From Actinotalea sp963807045 (GTDB taxonomy: Bacteria; Actinomycetota; Actinomycetes; Actinomycetales; Cellulomonadaceae): a stretch of 64,000 nt of DNA. The notes below the pieces were generated by a model. The model had not been told where the DNA came from. It saw only the letters and a program-made list of their open reading frames with translations, and searched no databases. The stretch spans positions 2,864,519 through 2,928,518 of the forward strand of contig CAWDZL010000002.1 of NCBI GenBank assembly GCA_963807045.1. The letters run 5' to 3'. The position numbers and the translations under genes are program-made. Shown one piece after another: positions 53,619 to 61,516 of this stretch (position 1 is the stretch's first letter; every line of letters begins with the position of its first letter).

Positions 53619-53998
53619 GGGGCGACCGCCGAGCATCGGGAGCAGTAGGCGGTGACCTGGATGTGCGGGTTGCCGCAGAGCGCACACGGCACGCAGGTGG
53701 GTGCAGGCGGCCGGGGAGCGCTCAGGTTGACTGGGGGCGCGTAGAGGCGCTGGGTGTCGACACTCTCCCCGGGCGGGCGCACCGTCCCGGCCTCCGCCCA
53801 CTCGGCGGCGAGGAGTATCCGCTGAGCGATCTTCTTCGCCCCGTAGACGGACAGGTGAACGCACGCGTCTGGGGGCTGGCTCGGCGGGTACACCCCGATG
53901 CGGACCGCGCCCGTGCCGGGGCTCACCGCGATGTCCAGGATCGTGCCGTCAGGTGCCCGCTCCGCCTCCGGGTCGCCCAGGCTCACGTAGGTGCTCAC
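53615..53998 (-). CDS. Early protein with C-terminal zinc ribbon
   Basis: 127 aa. N part is beta-rich (LDIAVSPGTGAVRIGVYPPS; HLSVYGAKKIAQRILLAAEW). The C-terminal ~30 residues form a CxxC...CxxC ribbon (CVPCALCGNPHIQVTAYCSR). Coupled by GTGA to the HTH gene upstream and to the zinc-finger gene downstream. Confidence 0.52.
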   Translation of the reverse strand: MSTYVSLGDPEAERAPDGTILDIAVSPGTGAVRIGVYPPSQPPDACVHLSVYGAKKIAQRILLAAEWAEAGTVRPPGESVDTQRLYAPPVNLSAPRPPAPTCVPCALCGNPHIQVTAYCSRCSAVAP

Positions 53999-54252
53999 GG
54001 CGTCACCTCGCTGCCGTCGTCAACGAGGAGCGCGGGAGGCTCCAGGAGCCGAGCCACCGGTACACCGAGGTGCTCGGCGATGCGGTCGAGGTCCGCGAGC
54101 GTGAACGGAGTCCGCCCGCGCAGGCGGTCGGAGACCGCTGGCTGCGAGAGGCCGAGCACCGGCGCGATCTGTCGTTGCTGGATGCCACGAGCGCGCAGCA
54201 CCTCATGAACGGATGCCGCGATCGCTGTCGTCAAGTCGGCCACGTGCGGCAT
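53995..54252 (-). CDS. HTH repressor-like protein, minus-strand member of a divergent pair
   Basis: 85 aa. Cro/CI-type HTH: QRQIAPVLGLSQPAVSDRLR, then GRTPFTLADLDRIAEHLGVP. Paralogous to the plus-strand HTH gene at 54348, which has AVSDRFRGRTPWTLSEVEGL. First gene of the early operon. By position it is an autoregulator of the early/lysogeny switch. Confidence 0.72.
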   Translation of the reverse strand: MPHVADLTTAIAASVHEVLRARGIQQRQIAPVLGLSQPAVSDRLRGRTPFTLADLDRIAEHLGVPVARLLEPPALLVDDGSEVTP

Positions 54253-54347
54253 CGGATCACATGACGTGAACCGACGTCGCGCGACACGCCGTTGATCGGC
54301 GCCGATTTATCCGTCCCGAAATCGCGTCACGCGATACGATGGTGCGC
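54253..54347. promoter_or_regulatory. Divergent switch region with two TCGCG-containing palindromes
   Basis: Palindrome 1 is GTCGC-GCGAC (54276-54285). Palindrome 2 is ATCGCG-TCA-CGCGAT (54321-54335), overlapping a -10 box TACGAT (54335-54340) that ends 8 bases before the plus-strand ATG. Both contain TCGCG half-sites, as expected if the two paralogous HTH proteins compete for related operators. Confidence 0.6.
54335..54340 (+). promoter_or_regulatory. -10 box (TACGAT) of the plus-strand HTH gene
   Basis: Ends 8 bases before the ATG at 54348, so the transcript is probably leaderless. Overlaps palindrome 2. Confidence 0.5.
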
Positions 54348-54626
54348 ATGAGCACAGTCGTTCCCATGCCGGACAGGGCTTCTCTGGCGAGTGCCGTCGC
54401 CGCGAACGTGCGCGCCGAGGCGGCGCGCCGGCGCGTCGAGCAACGCGACATCGCTCGTGCCCTCGCGATGAGTCGGGCCGCCGTCTCGGACCGCTTCCGC
54501 GGTCGTACGCCCTGGACGCTCAGCGAGGTTGAGGGTCTGGCGCGGTTCCTCCGCGTCAGCCTCGAGGAGTTGTTGCTCCCGCGGTTGGACTCGAACCAAC
54601 AACCGTCCGATTACGTACCCCCTTGA
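54348..54626 (+). CDS. HTH repressor-like protein running through the attachment site
   Basis: 92 aa. HTH QRDIARALAMSRAAVSDRFR, paralogous to the minus-strand HTH gene. After LEELLLPR the frame enters the tRNA-derived repeat and reads LDSNQQPSDYVPP, the tell-tale translation of a tRNA 3' end. In the left copy of the repeat the same frame hits TAA after DSNQ, so the C terminus depends on which copy follows. Natural repressor function probably lies in the first ~75 residues. Confidence 0.65.
   Translation: MSTVVPMPDRASLASAVAANVRAEAARRRVEQRDIARALAMSRAAVSDRFRGRTPWTLSEVEGLARFLRVSLEELLLPRLDSNQQPSDYVPP
54575..54612 (-). repeat. Second tRNA-Asn 3'-end copy, junction of elements A and B
   Basis: Matches the left copy at 35 of 38 bases. 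Two of the three changes are a compensating pair in the T-stem (ATTGG/CCAAT versus GTTGG/CCAAC), so both copies descend from functional tRNAs. CCA is CAA here. No tRNA 5' half follows, so another element has been inserted to the right. Confidence 0.75.
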
Positions 54627-55013
54627 GCGAGTGCTGGTAGCCATGGTGAGGTATCGCGGTTGACCTGCTGCAACGCCCCGGCCGCGAGGTGGTTCGAGGT
54701 GGCTTCTAGGGGCTGCTGTGAGGTCAAAGCGTGCGGTAACCGTGCAGCACTCAAGTCCTCGACGTTCGGGCTGCCGGCGGCCTCAGGCGCCCCTCGGTCA
54801 CCGCCCCCCACGCCGCGAGTGCCGGCCTGGAGGCCCCGACGGGGTGGTACGCGCCCCCGACGGGGCTCGGTGCTGAGGGCGGGGGCCGACGCGGGCAGAG
54901 GGTGTCCTGCATTACGGTTCGAGTCGGCGCGTTCGCCCAGGTCAGGGCGCTTCATCATGGCGCCCGACCTGATCCGGTAATCCAGAGACGGTCCGCTCGG
55001 ACTCGAACCGGAA
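54613..55013. other. Non-coding region with T-arm-like inverted repeats
   Basis: About 400 bases with no credible gene. It contains CCCCGACGGGG-type repeats (54,83x and 54,85x). A plus-strand ATTACGGTTCGAGTC (54911-54925) mirrors a minus-strand ATTCCGGTTCGAGTCC near 55,000, and the arms CAGGTCAGGGCGC and GCGCCCGACCTG (around 54,940-54,972) pair between them. A third minus-strand ATTACGGTTCAAGTCC follows at about 55,027-55,042. Possible attachment, origin or tRNA-derived site. Confidence 0.4.
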
Positions 55014-55790
55014 TCAGACCACGGGCTCAGGACTTGAACCGTAATCCACCTCCGGGAGCCGCCCGGCGCGCGGCACGGGTAGGTCACTGGTGTCAGGCGG
55101 TCGGGCCGTGACGTATAGGCGGCGGTCGGATCCTTTCGCTGCCCGTCGCTCGAACTCGCCCTTCTCCGCGTACGCGTGCGCGAGGCGCCTGGTTGCCGCG
55201 AGGATCATGACGACGTCGCCGGCGGGGACCACGGAGTGCAGGTGCGGCTTGAAGACAGTCTCGATGGCCTTGGTGCCGGGGGCTGCGGCCGCCAGGTCAC
55301 CGACCCACTGGGCGTCGGTCTTGCCGGGCACCACGGGCAGAGGCTCGACCCGGCTGCCCGCGAGCACCGTCGCAGCCCGGGCCAAGCCGAACGCGAGCAT
55401 CGCAGCCGCCAGAGTCCCGCAGGCCATCCACGCCCAGGGATCCGACCTGCCGAAGCCGAGTCGAGGCAAGAACGCCTCGCCGACGGCGCCGATGATCCCG
55501 AAGACCGCCGCCGCTACGCAGACGGTCCGTCCCACGTGCCCATGGCCGGCAGGTCGCAGTCCGAGCACCGCGCGCCGCTGCCAGTGGTAGACGTGCCCGG
55601 CCCCGGTCATCACCAGCATCAACGGCATCATCAGGATGGCGAGCGGCCACAGCGACCACGAGGAGCGACGCGGTCGGGCGAACTCTCGGGCGACGCGCCA
55701 TGCGACGGGCACGAGGTCGCGCCAGCCGACGGGAACCATCGGGCGGGCAGGCGGAATGGTGGTCGGCGGCGGCAGCGGCGAGGTGGTCAT
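55014..55790 (-). CDS. Multi-pass membrane protein
   Basis: 258 aa. Three or four hydrophobic helices (LWPLAILMMPLMLVMTGAGH, TVCVAAAVFGIIGAVGEAFL, MACGTLAAAMLAFGLARAAT), then a cytoplasmic C domain of ~100 residues (VVPAGDVVMILAATRRLAHA). Not recognised; size and topology fit a conjugation or phage-plasmid accessory protein. Its last codons run into the T-arm-like repeats, so the C terminus may have been altered. Confidence 0.5.
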   Translation of the reverse strand: MTTSPLPPPTTIPPARPMVPVGWRDLVPVAWRVAREFARPRRSSWSLWPLAILMMPLMLVMTGAGHVYHWQRRAVLGLRPAGHGHVGRTVCVAAAVFGIIGAVGEAFLPRLGFGRSDPWAWMACGTLAAAMLAFGLARAATVLAGSRVEPLPVVPGKTDAQWVGDLAAAAPGTKAIETVFKPHLHSVVPAGDVVMILAATRRLAHAYAEKGEFERRAAKGSDRRLYVTARPPDTSDLPVPRAGRLPEVDYGSSPEPVV

Positions 55791-55960
55791 GATGGTCCGA
55801 TGTGCGGCGAGGGCGTCTGTGCGACCCGGTGTCCAGTCACGGCAGGACCGTACAGGCGCCAGCGCGGGCGTGCTTGGCCGGGTCGAGCCTGCTCATCGCG
55901 GTGGTCCTCAGCGGCCAGGCAAGGCGGTCCCCATGATGATGTCCGGGAAGGCGGGGGGCA
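55791..55960. other. Intergenic gap
   Basis: 170 bases between the RNase H gene and the membrane-protein gene. I see no ORF or clear hairpin. The downstream gene may have its own promoter here. Confidence 0.3.
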
Positions 55961-56746
55961 TCACCGACGGGAGTCGATCGTCATCCCGTCGCCGGCCCAC
56001 GGGCCCTGCTGACGGTTCCGGGCGCGCCGCGCGGCCGCGGTTGCCTGGTGGTCCGCGGCGTCGTTCAGGGGGAACCGACCTCCGGCGTGCCCCTTCACCT
56101 TCACCAGGCGGACCGGCGGCAGCCCAGCCGCGGCGCGAGCGTCGCGCGCAGAGATGAGCTGCTCGATGACATCGCGGTTGGACGTCGGCTTGCCCGCGGT
56201 GGTCCTCCAGCCGCGGCGGACGTGAGCGTCCATCCACTGCAGGTACGTGCTCATCGCGTACGTCGAGTCGATCTCGATCGTCAGGTCCTGCACATGCTGG
56301 TGGTCACGCACCGCGTTCAGGAGTCCGAGTAGCTCACCAACCTGGTTCGTGGACCGGGCCAGCCCGCCTGACCGCCACTTGCCATGCTCGTCCACCCACG
56401 CCCACCCGGCCGGGCCGGGGTTCCCTGAGCACGCACCGTCGGTCCCGACCGTCAGCTGCGCGACCATAGGAGGCGTCCGCGGCGGCGGCATGCGCGAGCC
56501 CGTGACCACCTGAGCGTTGACGCGCGTGACCGTCGCGATCGACTCCTCGGACCGGACCCGCCACAGCCCCAGGTCCTCCTCCGTGACCACAGCGTCCGGT
56601 GGCCACTCGTCGAAGGAGCCGTCCGGCAGCACGATGCGGGCAGCCAGCACATCGTCAGGCGCCGGTGCGAGCACGAAGAACGACGTGCCGTGCCGGAGGA
56701 GGGACACGCGGAACAAGGACACGCCGGTGGTGTCTGTCATCGTCAT
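55961..56746 (-). CDS. RNase H type-1 domain protein with extra N-domain
   Basis: 261 aa. An N-terminal ~90-residue beta-rich domain (GVSLFRVSLLRHGTSFFVLA) is followed by an RNase HI fold with all four acidic residues: Asp in VGTDGACSGNPG, Glu in VGELLGLLNA, Asp in IEIDSTYAM, Asp in LNDAADHQA. It would cut the RNA strand of RNA-DNA hybrids, possibly replication primers of the element. The start codon lies inside the end of the EAL gene (92-base overlap). Confidence 0.8.
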   Translation of the reverse strand: MTMTDTTGVSLFRVSLLRHGTSFFVLAPAPDDVLAARIVLPDGSFDEWPPDAVVTEEDLGLWRVRSEESIATVTRVNAQVVTGSRMPPPRTPPMVAQLTVGTDGACSGNPGPAGWAWVDEHGKWRSGGLARSTNQVGELLGLLNAVRDHQHVQDLTIEIDSTYAMSTYLQWMDAHVRRGWRTTAGKPTSNRDVIEQLISARDARAAAGLPPVRLVKVKGHAGGRFPLNDAADHQATAAARRARNRQQGPWAGDGMTIDSRR

Positions 56747-57545
56747 GCTCGTGAGTCTTCCGGTGGTCGTGGTGGGCGAGAACCTGCGAGAGGCGCGCTT
56801 CCGTGCGGGCGACAGCAGGCCGGACCGTGTCCGCCGGCTGCGGGCGGCACAGGCCGAACCCCTGGGCGGCGTCACAGCCCAGTTCTCGAAGGATCAGCAG
56901 GGTGTCGTCGTCCTCCACACCCTCGGCGATCACGCTCAGGCCCAGATCGCGAGCCAGCTGCAGGGTGGATCGGACGATCACCTGGTCGACGTGCTCGTCG
57001 GTGAGGTCGGACACCAACGTGCGGTCCAGCTTGATCCGACGGGCCGGCAGACGCTTCAGGTACGCCAAGGACGAGAAACCCGACCCGTAGTCGTCGACGG
57101 CGACGTCTATACCTGACTGGTCGAGCTCGTCGAGGATGCGGACCGCCAGGACAGGGTCGGCGAAGGCCGCCGACTCGGTGACCTCCACCTCGAGCGCCGA
57201 CGTCGCCAGCCCGTGCCGAGCGATCGCCGACGTCACCGCACCGATGAAGGCCATGTCCGACAGGTCGGTGGCCGACAGGTTCACCGCGACCCGCGTCGGC
57301 CACCCGTCTGCCGCCCACGCCGCCGCCTGGGCGACCGCCAGGTCAAGGACCCGCAGCGTCAACCGACCGATCAGCCCCGCCTCCTCGGCCTCCGGGATGA
57401 ACTCCCCAGGCAGGAGCAACCCCAGCACCGGATGCTCCCAGCGAGCCAACGCTTCGAGGCCGACGACTCGACCCGTCAGGATCTCCACCTGCGGTTGGTA
57501 GTGCAGGACGATCTCGTCCCGGTCCAGAGCGCGCAGGATGTTCAC
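56655..57545 (-). CDS. EAL-domain cyclic-di-GMP phosphodiesterase
   Basis: 296 aa, stand-alone EAL without GGDEF, PAS or TM. Key residues are present: Glu in GLEALARW, Asn in VNLSATDL, Glu in LEVEVTES, DD in VDDYGSGFSS, Lys in IKLDRTLV, Glu in IAEGVED, Gln in AQGFGLCRPQ. It should be catalytically competent on c-di-GMP. The last ~30 residues (HEHDDDRHHRR) overlap RNase H and may be read-through past a lost stop. GTGA overlap with the nuclease gene. Unusual cargo for a mobile element. Confidence 0.85.
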   Translation of the reverse strand: MNILRALDRDEIVLHYQPQVEILTGRVVGLEALARWEHPVLGLLLPGEFIPEAEEAGLIGRLTLRVLDLAVAQAAAWAADGWPTRVAVNLSATDLSDMAFIGAVTSAIARHGLATSALEVEVTESAAFADPVLAVRILDELDQSGIDVAVDDYGSGFSSLAYLKRLPARRIKLDRTLVSDLTDEHVDQVIVRSTLQLARDLGLSVIAEGVEDDDTLLILRELGCDAAQGFGLCRPQPADTVRPAVARTEARLSQVLAHHDHRKTHEHDDDRHHRRVLVPRVPPPARHVVLRARTGA

Positions 57546-58366
57546 GCCGCCTCCAGCTCCGAGTCCTCGACCGGCTCGTCGTCCACACCGAGGGCCTGCA
57601 GGAGCAGGTCACCGACCCTGGCGTGGTCCACCAACGGGCCTCGCGGGTTCGGGCAGTCCGAACCGTCAGCGTGCTTGGGGTGGAGAGGGGCAGGGTCCTT
57701 CACACGAGCCAGCCGCGCCCCGCACGTGCACGGCACCCCGCCGTGCGTGGATGCGTAGTACAGCCACGACCGCAACCTTCGTGCGTCTCTCGCAGCAGCC
57801 AGGCGGGCGGTCTCTTCAGCCCGGTGCGCGGCCGCCAAGCGTGCCTGCAGATCCACCACGAGCGCTGCCGGGTCGCCGGCGTCCGCCGCGCGGACCCTGG
57901 CCTCGGCGCGAGCGGCGCGGCGGAAGACCTCCACCACCAGCGATTCGGGCAACGGCCCAGGGTCCGGCCGGCGGACCGCTTGACGGACCTCCATGGTCGT
58001 CCCGTTCGGCAGCACCTCGATCAGCCCGACGCCGACCCCGAGGAAGTCGGTGTCCTTCACCAGCCCGGCAGGCGTGGCGAAGTAGGTGCGGTGAGCGAAC
58101 CGGGCGAACGTCTCCAGCTTCGTCGGGTCGACGAGCTCGGTGCGCAGGTCCGCGCGGGTGACCTTCACCTCTACGACGATCCGTTCGTGGGCCCTCGGGC
58201 GGCCGGACCAGGCCCGCACCAGGAACAGGTCCGCCCGTCGGTTCATCGCCCAGCCGGTCCCGGTGAGCTCGTCGAGGGCAGCCCACTCCGGTGCGACGCT
58301 GTCGGTCTCGGCGCCGTACCGGCGCCGTACCGCCGTCACGACGTCAGCGGCCGTCATCCGGGTCAC
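57542..58366 (-). CDS. MmcB-like PD-(D/E)XK nuclease
   Basis: 274 aa. The nuclease core is readable: RADLFLVRAW (Asp) and ERIVVEVKVTRADLRTE (E-x-K), with an upstream Glu in VAPEWAALDEL. This matches the MmcB/DUF family of DNA-repair-linked PD-(D/E)XK proteins. A helical linker (ALVVDLQARLAAAHRAEETA) leads to a small Cys pair region (CTCGARLARV). GTGA overlaps on both sides link it to HerA and EAL. Confidence 0.7.
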   Translation of the reverse strand: MTRMTAADVVTAVRRRYGAETDSVAPEWAALDELTGTGWAMNRRADLFLVRAWSGRPRAHERIVVEVKVTRADLRTELVDPTKLETFARFAHRTYFATPAGLVKDTDFLGVGVGLIEVLPNGTTMEVRQAVRRPDPGPLPESLVVEVFRRAARAEARVRAADAGDPAALVVDLQARLAAAHRAEETARLAAARDARRLRSWLYYASTHGGVPCTCGARLARVKDPAPLHPKHADGSDCPNPRGPLVDHARVGDLLLQALGVDDEPVEDSELEAA

Positions 58367-60128
58367 GCGCGTACCCCGGGAGCGGCAGCGAGGGCGTCGG
58401 CCATCACGAGTTCGCCGCGCCCGGATGCCAACTCCAGCGACCGCAGCCGCGACAGGGCGTTGCGGAACCCGCCGGACGACGGTGAGTAGCCGGTCACGTC
58501 TGCGATCGTCGGGACATCCACCGGCCGGGGGTAGGCGTCGGCAAGCACCTCGAGGATCGCCTTCTCAGCCTTGCCCAGGTGGTTGGTTCCCCACCAGGCC
58601 CGCAGCTCGGCGCCCGTCGGTAGCGGGTCGTAGACCCCGAGCGCTTCCAGTCCGGCGGCCGTCGCCGTCACGTCACCCCGACCGTCGATGTACCCGGCGG
58701 TCCGCAGCTTCGACAGGGCGTTGCGGTACCCGCCGGACTTGTGCGAGTACGCCGTCAGGAGCGCCACCTGCGTCGTCGACCGGGTTCCGTGCTGGGCGAG
58801 GACCGACAGGATCGAACGCTCGGCCTTGGACAGTGCGCCGCCGGCCCCGGAGGCCTGGGGTGCCGAAGACGCTGGAGGCGTTGGCTTCGCCGGCGCCTGA
58901 CGAAGCGGGGTCGGCGGCGGCGGAACACGCCGGGCCGGGCCGGTGGTCGGTGAGCCGGCGGCGGCGACGGCAGCAGTCGCCTCCGCGAGCCGGTCGGCGA
59001 TCGCCTGCGCGGCCGCGGTGGCCTGCTGAGCCCACTCCTGCGCTTCGGCGGCCATCGCACGCAGCTCCACCAGGACCGGCTCCGGCAGGACCGGGACCTG
59101 CACGACCTGAACCTCGACCTGCGGGGCCGGGACGGTCGCCGGCGTGCGCTGGTTCGCGGCCGTGGCGCGCCTGCACCGCAGCCAGCTTTCCGGCGAAGTT
59201 CACGAGGGTCGTCCGCCTTGGCCTTCTCCACCGTGGAGGCGATGTGGTCCCGCAACGCGTCCAGGTCGACAGTGGCCATCTGCTTGGGGGTGCTGACCCG
59301 CTGCCCGGCCTTCGGTGTGGCTGAGGAGTCGAACGTCCGCGGCCGGCGGATCGCGACCTTCACCAGGATCTCCAGCCAGCCGGGCGACCACACCCACGCG
59401 GTCCCGACCGGCAGGGACGGCAAGGACGCGATGACGTCCTTCACGTCGGCCTGGTCGGCCCGCGCTTCGATCCAGTCGTCGATCGCGGCACGGTCACGTG
59501 CACCGATCAGACGCAAGGCGATCAGCACCTCAGCCTGCGAGAGCACGTCCTTGTTCAGCACCGCGGGCCGCTGGGTGATCAGCGTCACCCCAAGGCCACG
59601 GACCCGCCCACGGCGGGCAAGATCGTTCATCGCACCAAGGCATCGTTCACCGCCCTGCGGAGTGCGCTGCGGGGCGAACAGGTCCGCCTCGTCGACGACG
59701 ACGTGCAGCGGGTCACGGTTTCGGTGGTAGAGGCGCTCGAGGAAGTCGGTGACCAGGCGACGCCCGGCGGACTTCGACAGGTGCGACAGGTCCAGGACCG
59801 CCGGCACGCGCTTGTCGATGATCACGTCGGCGATCACGTGCCCGGCCGTCTCCTCCAGCGGGACGTCGGCGTGGTCGCCACCGAAGATGACGACCTGATG
59901 GCCCGCTGACTGCCCGTCCGCGGACGACCGCAGACCCCACCAGACACCGGTCGGGTCGATCACCGCGACCGGCAGCCCGGCGTCGAGAACCTCCTCGGTC
60001 AGCACCCGGGCCGCGGTCGTCTTCCCGGAGCTGCGCTTCCCGACGATCGCGAACGTCTCGGTGACGGCTTCCACGGGTAGCACGAGGTCGGGGGAGATCG
60101 TCAGACCACCCTTGGTGCGTGCGCTCAT
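58363..60128 (-). CDS. HerA-like ATPase with tandem winged-helix tail (two frameshifts)
   Basis: ~587 aa when restored. N domain: P-loop VGKRSSGKTTAARVLTEEVL (~20-40), Walker B LHVVVDEADLFAPQ, sensor ITQRPAVLNKDVLSQAEVLI, typical HerA/DUF87. A coiled coil (RELRRKLAAVQARHAANQRT after restoring) leads to two winged helices (KAERSILSVLAQHGTRSTTQ; KAEKAILEVLADAYPRPVDV). Extra bases in the AAA run at 59187-59189 and near 59,161 break the frame; the span is 3n+2. Hexameric dsDNA translocase. ATG after AGGAGGTG. Confidence 0.75.
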
Positions 60129-60166
60129 GATGGGCACCTCCTGGACTGCACCATGCGCAGCATCGG

Positions 60167-60817
60167 TCAGCCGATCTTGATGACGGGACGGACGATGTCG
60201 ACCCCGGGGCTGGCCCACGTGCCTGCGTAGTCCCCGACTGGCTGGATCGACCTGGGCCCGTCAGCGGTATGAAGGACGTACCCGGCGGGGTCGTCCTCGA
60301 TGCGGAGGGTGCCGGCACTGGTGGACCCGTCGGCGTGCAGCACCTGAACCTCATGGCCCCACAGAAGGGAGTCCAGGGCTTCGGACGTGCTGACCCCTCC
60401 GAGGCGGTCGATGGCGATCCGGGAGCTGGCGGCGCAGGCGAGTGTTCTCCTGTTCGAGGCGGTTGGTCTTCGTCATGAAGGACCGGCGTGCCTCGTTGGC
60501 GGCTTCGAGGCGAGCATGCGTCTCGTCGAGTGCGTCGCGCAGGTGCTCGACCGGCTCGGTGAACCCGTCCAGGAGGTACGCCTCCGCCCGGCGTCGGTCA
60601 AGAAGGTGCGCAAGCCCGTGAGGCCCGGGTCCGGGTCGAAGTGCAACAGGCCCTTCAGCTCCAGGGCCCGCAACGTCGGCCGGTGGGCAGGATCGAACGT
60701 CCAGCAGGACTCACCGCAGCGGACTCGGGCTGCGAGCACCTCCATCAGGAGGTCCTCACGCGGCGGCAGGTCGATGGTCACGGGTCGTCCAGCATGGGAC
60801 GGCTGCTTCGGGTTCAT
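60167..60817 (-). CDS. Coiled-coil hypothetical protein (two compensating frameshifts)
   Basis: 216 aa when restored. Possible wHTH start (PREDLLMEVLAARVRCGESC, PTLRALELKGLLHFDPDPGL). Then a coiled coil (VEHLRDALDETHARLEAANE, FMTKTNRLEQENTRLRRQL) and a small beta C domain (VQVLHADGSTSAGTLRIEDD). One G lost near 60,587 and one C gained near 60,421 must be undone; the total is 3n. ATGA overlap with the ParB gene. A coiled coil next to ParB and HerA suggests a DNA-partition or translocation partner. Confidence 0.5.
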
Positions 60818-61516
60818 GCGGCCGCCGCTGCTGTGGCGTCGCAGACTGCGTCGTCGCGGATGACGGTCTCCCAGCACTGCCCGCAGGCGACGCTGCCGAC
60901 CAACGCCCTGGTGCCGGCGTGATCGCAGATCGCCTTGGCCGCGGCGGCAAGCGGGTGACTCGCGGTGAGCCAGGATGACTTCCGTGCGGTGTGGGGGCGG
61001 GTGCTGGCGGTCGGTGCCTTGTGCAGGTCACGCGCGAGCTGCTCCGCGTCGGCCAGGGTGAGCCGATCGTGGGCCACAAGGTCTTGGACCTCGTCGGGCA
61101 GGTCCAGCAGGATGAGCCGGGCGCGCACCGTTCTCTCGGAGTAGCCGGTGGCTCGGGCGATCGCCGGCGGGCCCATCTGCTGGTTGCGCAGGGCGTCGAA
61201 CGCGCGCGCGAGCCCCATCGGGTGTAGCTGCTTGTGCATCGCGGACGCGACCATGATGACGATGTCGCGGCGAAGGTCCGACTCCTCACGGACCAGGCAC
61301 AGGGCACGGTCGACCTTCGCCAGCCGCAACGCCGCCATGCGCCGATGCCCGTCCTGCACCGTGACGCCCCCACCGCGGCGCTCCTTGACCAGCAGCGGCT
61401 CAAGGAGCCCGACGGCCCTGATCGAGTTCGCGCAGCTCGACGATGTCGCCGAGGTCTTCCCGCACGTTCGACGGGTGCTCGTGGATCTCGTCCAGCGGGA
61501 TGACGGCGGCCCTCAT
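60814..61516 (-). CDS. ParB-like nuclease/partition-domain protein (frameshifted)
   Basis: ~233 aa when restored. ParB N domain: IPLDEIHEHPSNVREDLGDI, then VTVQDGHRRMAALRLAKVDR (the GHRR box), and the HTH IARATGYSERTVRARLILLD. A C-terminal CGQCWETVIRDDAVCD adds possible zinc ligands. One extra base near 61,425 separates VELRE from IRAVGLLEPLLVKE; the span is 3n+1. It could act in element partitioning or as a ParB-type regulator. Confidence 0.75.

Larger units (their letters stand above)
39883..54612. mobile_element. Element A: putative double-jelly-roll capsid provirus, ~14.7 kb
   Basis: Bounded by imperfect direct copies of the tRNA-Asn 3' end (39,883-39,920 and 54,575-54,612; 35 of 38 bases equal). 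It contains a tyrosine integrase, a viral-type packaging ATPase, a 394-aa putative capsid protein, two wall hydrolases, a spike-like protein, many 30-140-aa membrane proteins, a Rep-like protein and a divergent repressor pair. There is no terminase, portal, tail or tape-measure gene, which excludes a tailed prophage. Size and gene content match PRD1/tectivirus-like tailless viruses. Confidence 0.8.

Noticed and set aside
39883..54612. Element A as a tailed (Caudoviricetes) prophage
   Set aside because: No terminase, portal, HK97 capsid, tape measure or tail genes; the ATPase is of the A32/FtsK type.
54660..54980. Plus-strand ORF in the element B left end
   Set aside because: Cys/Arg-rich with no coherent composition; it spans the T-arm-like repeats.
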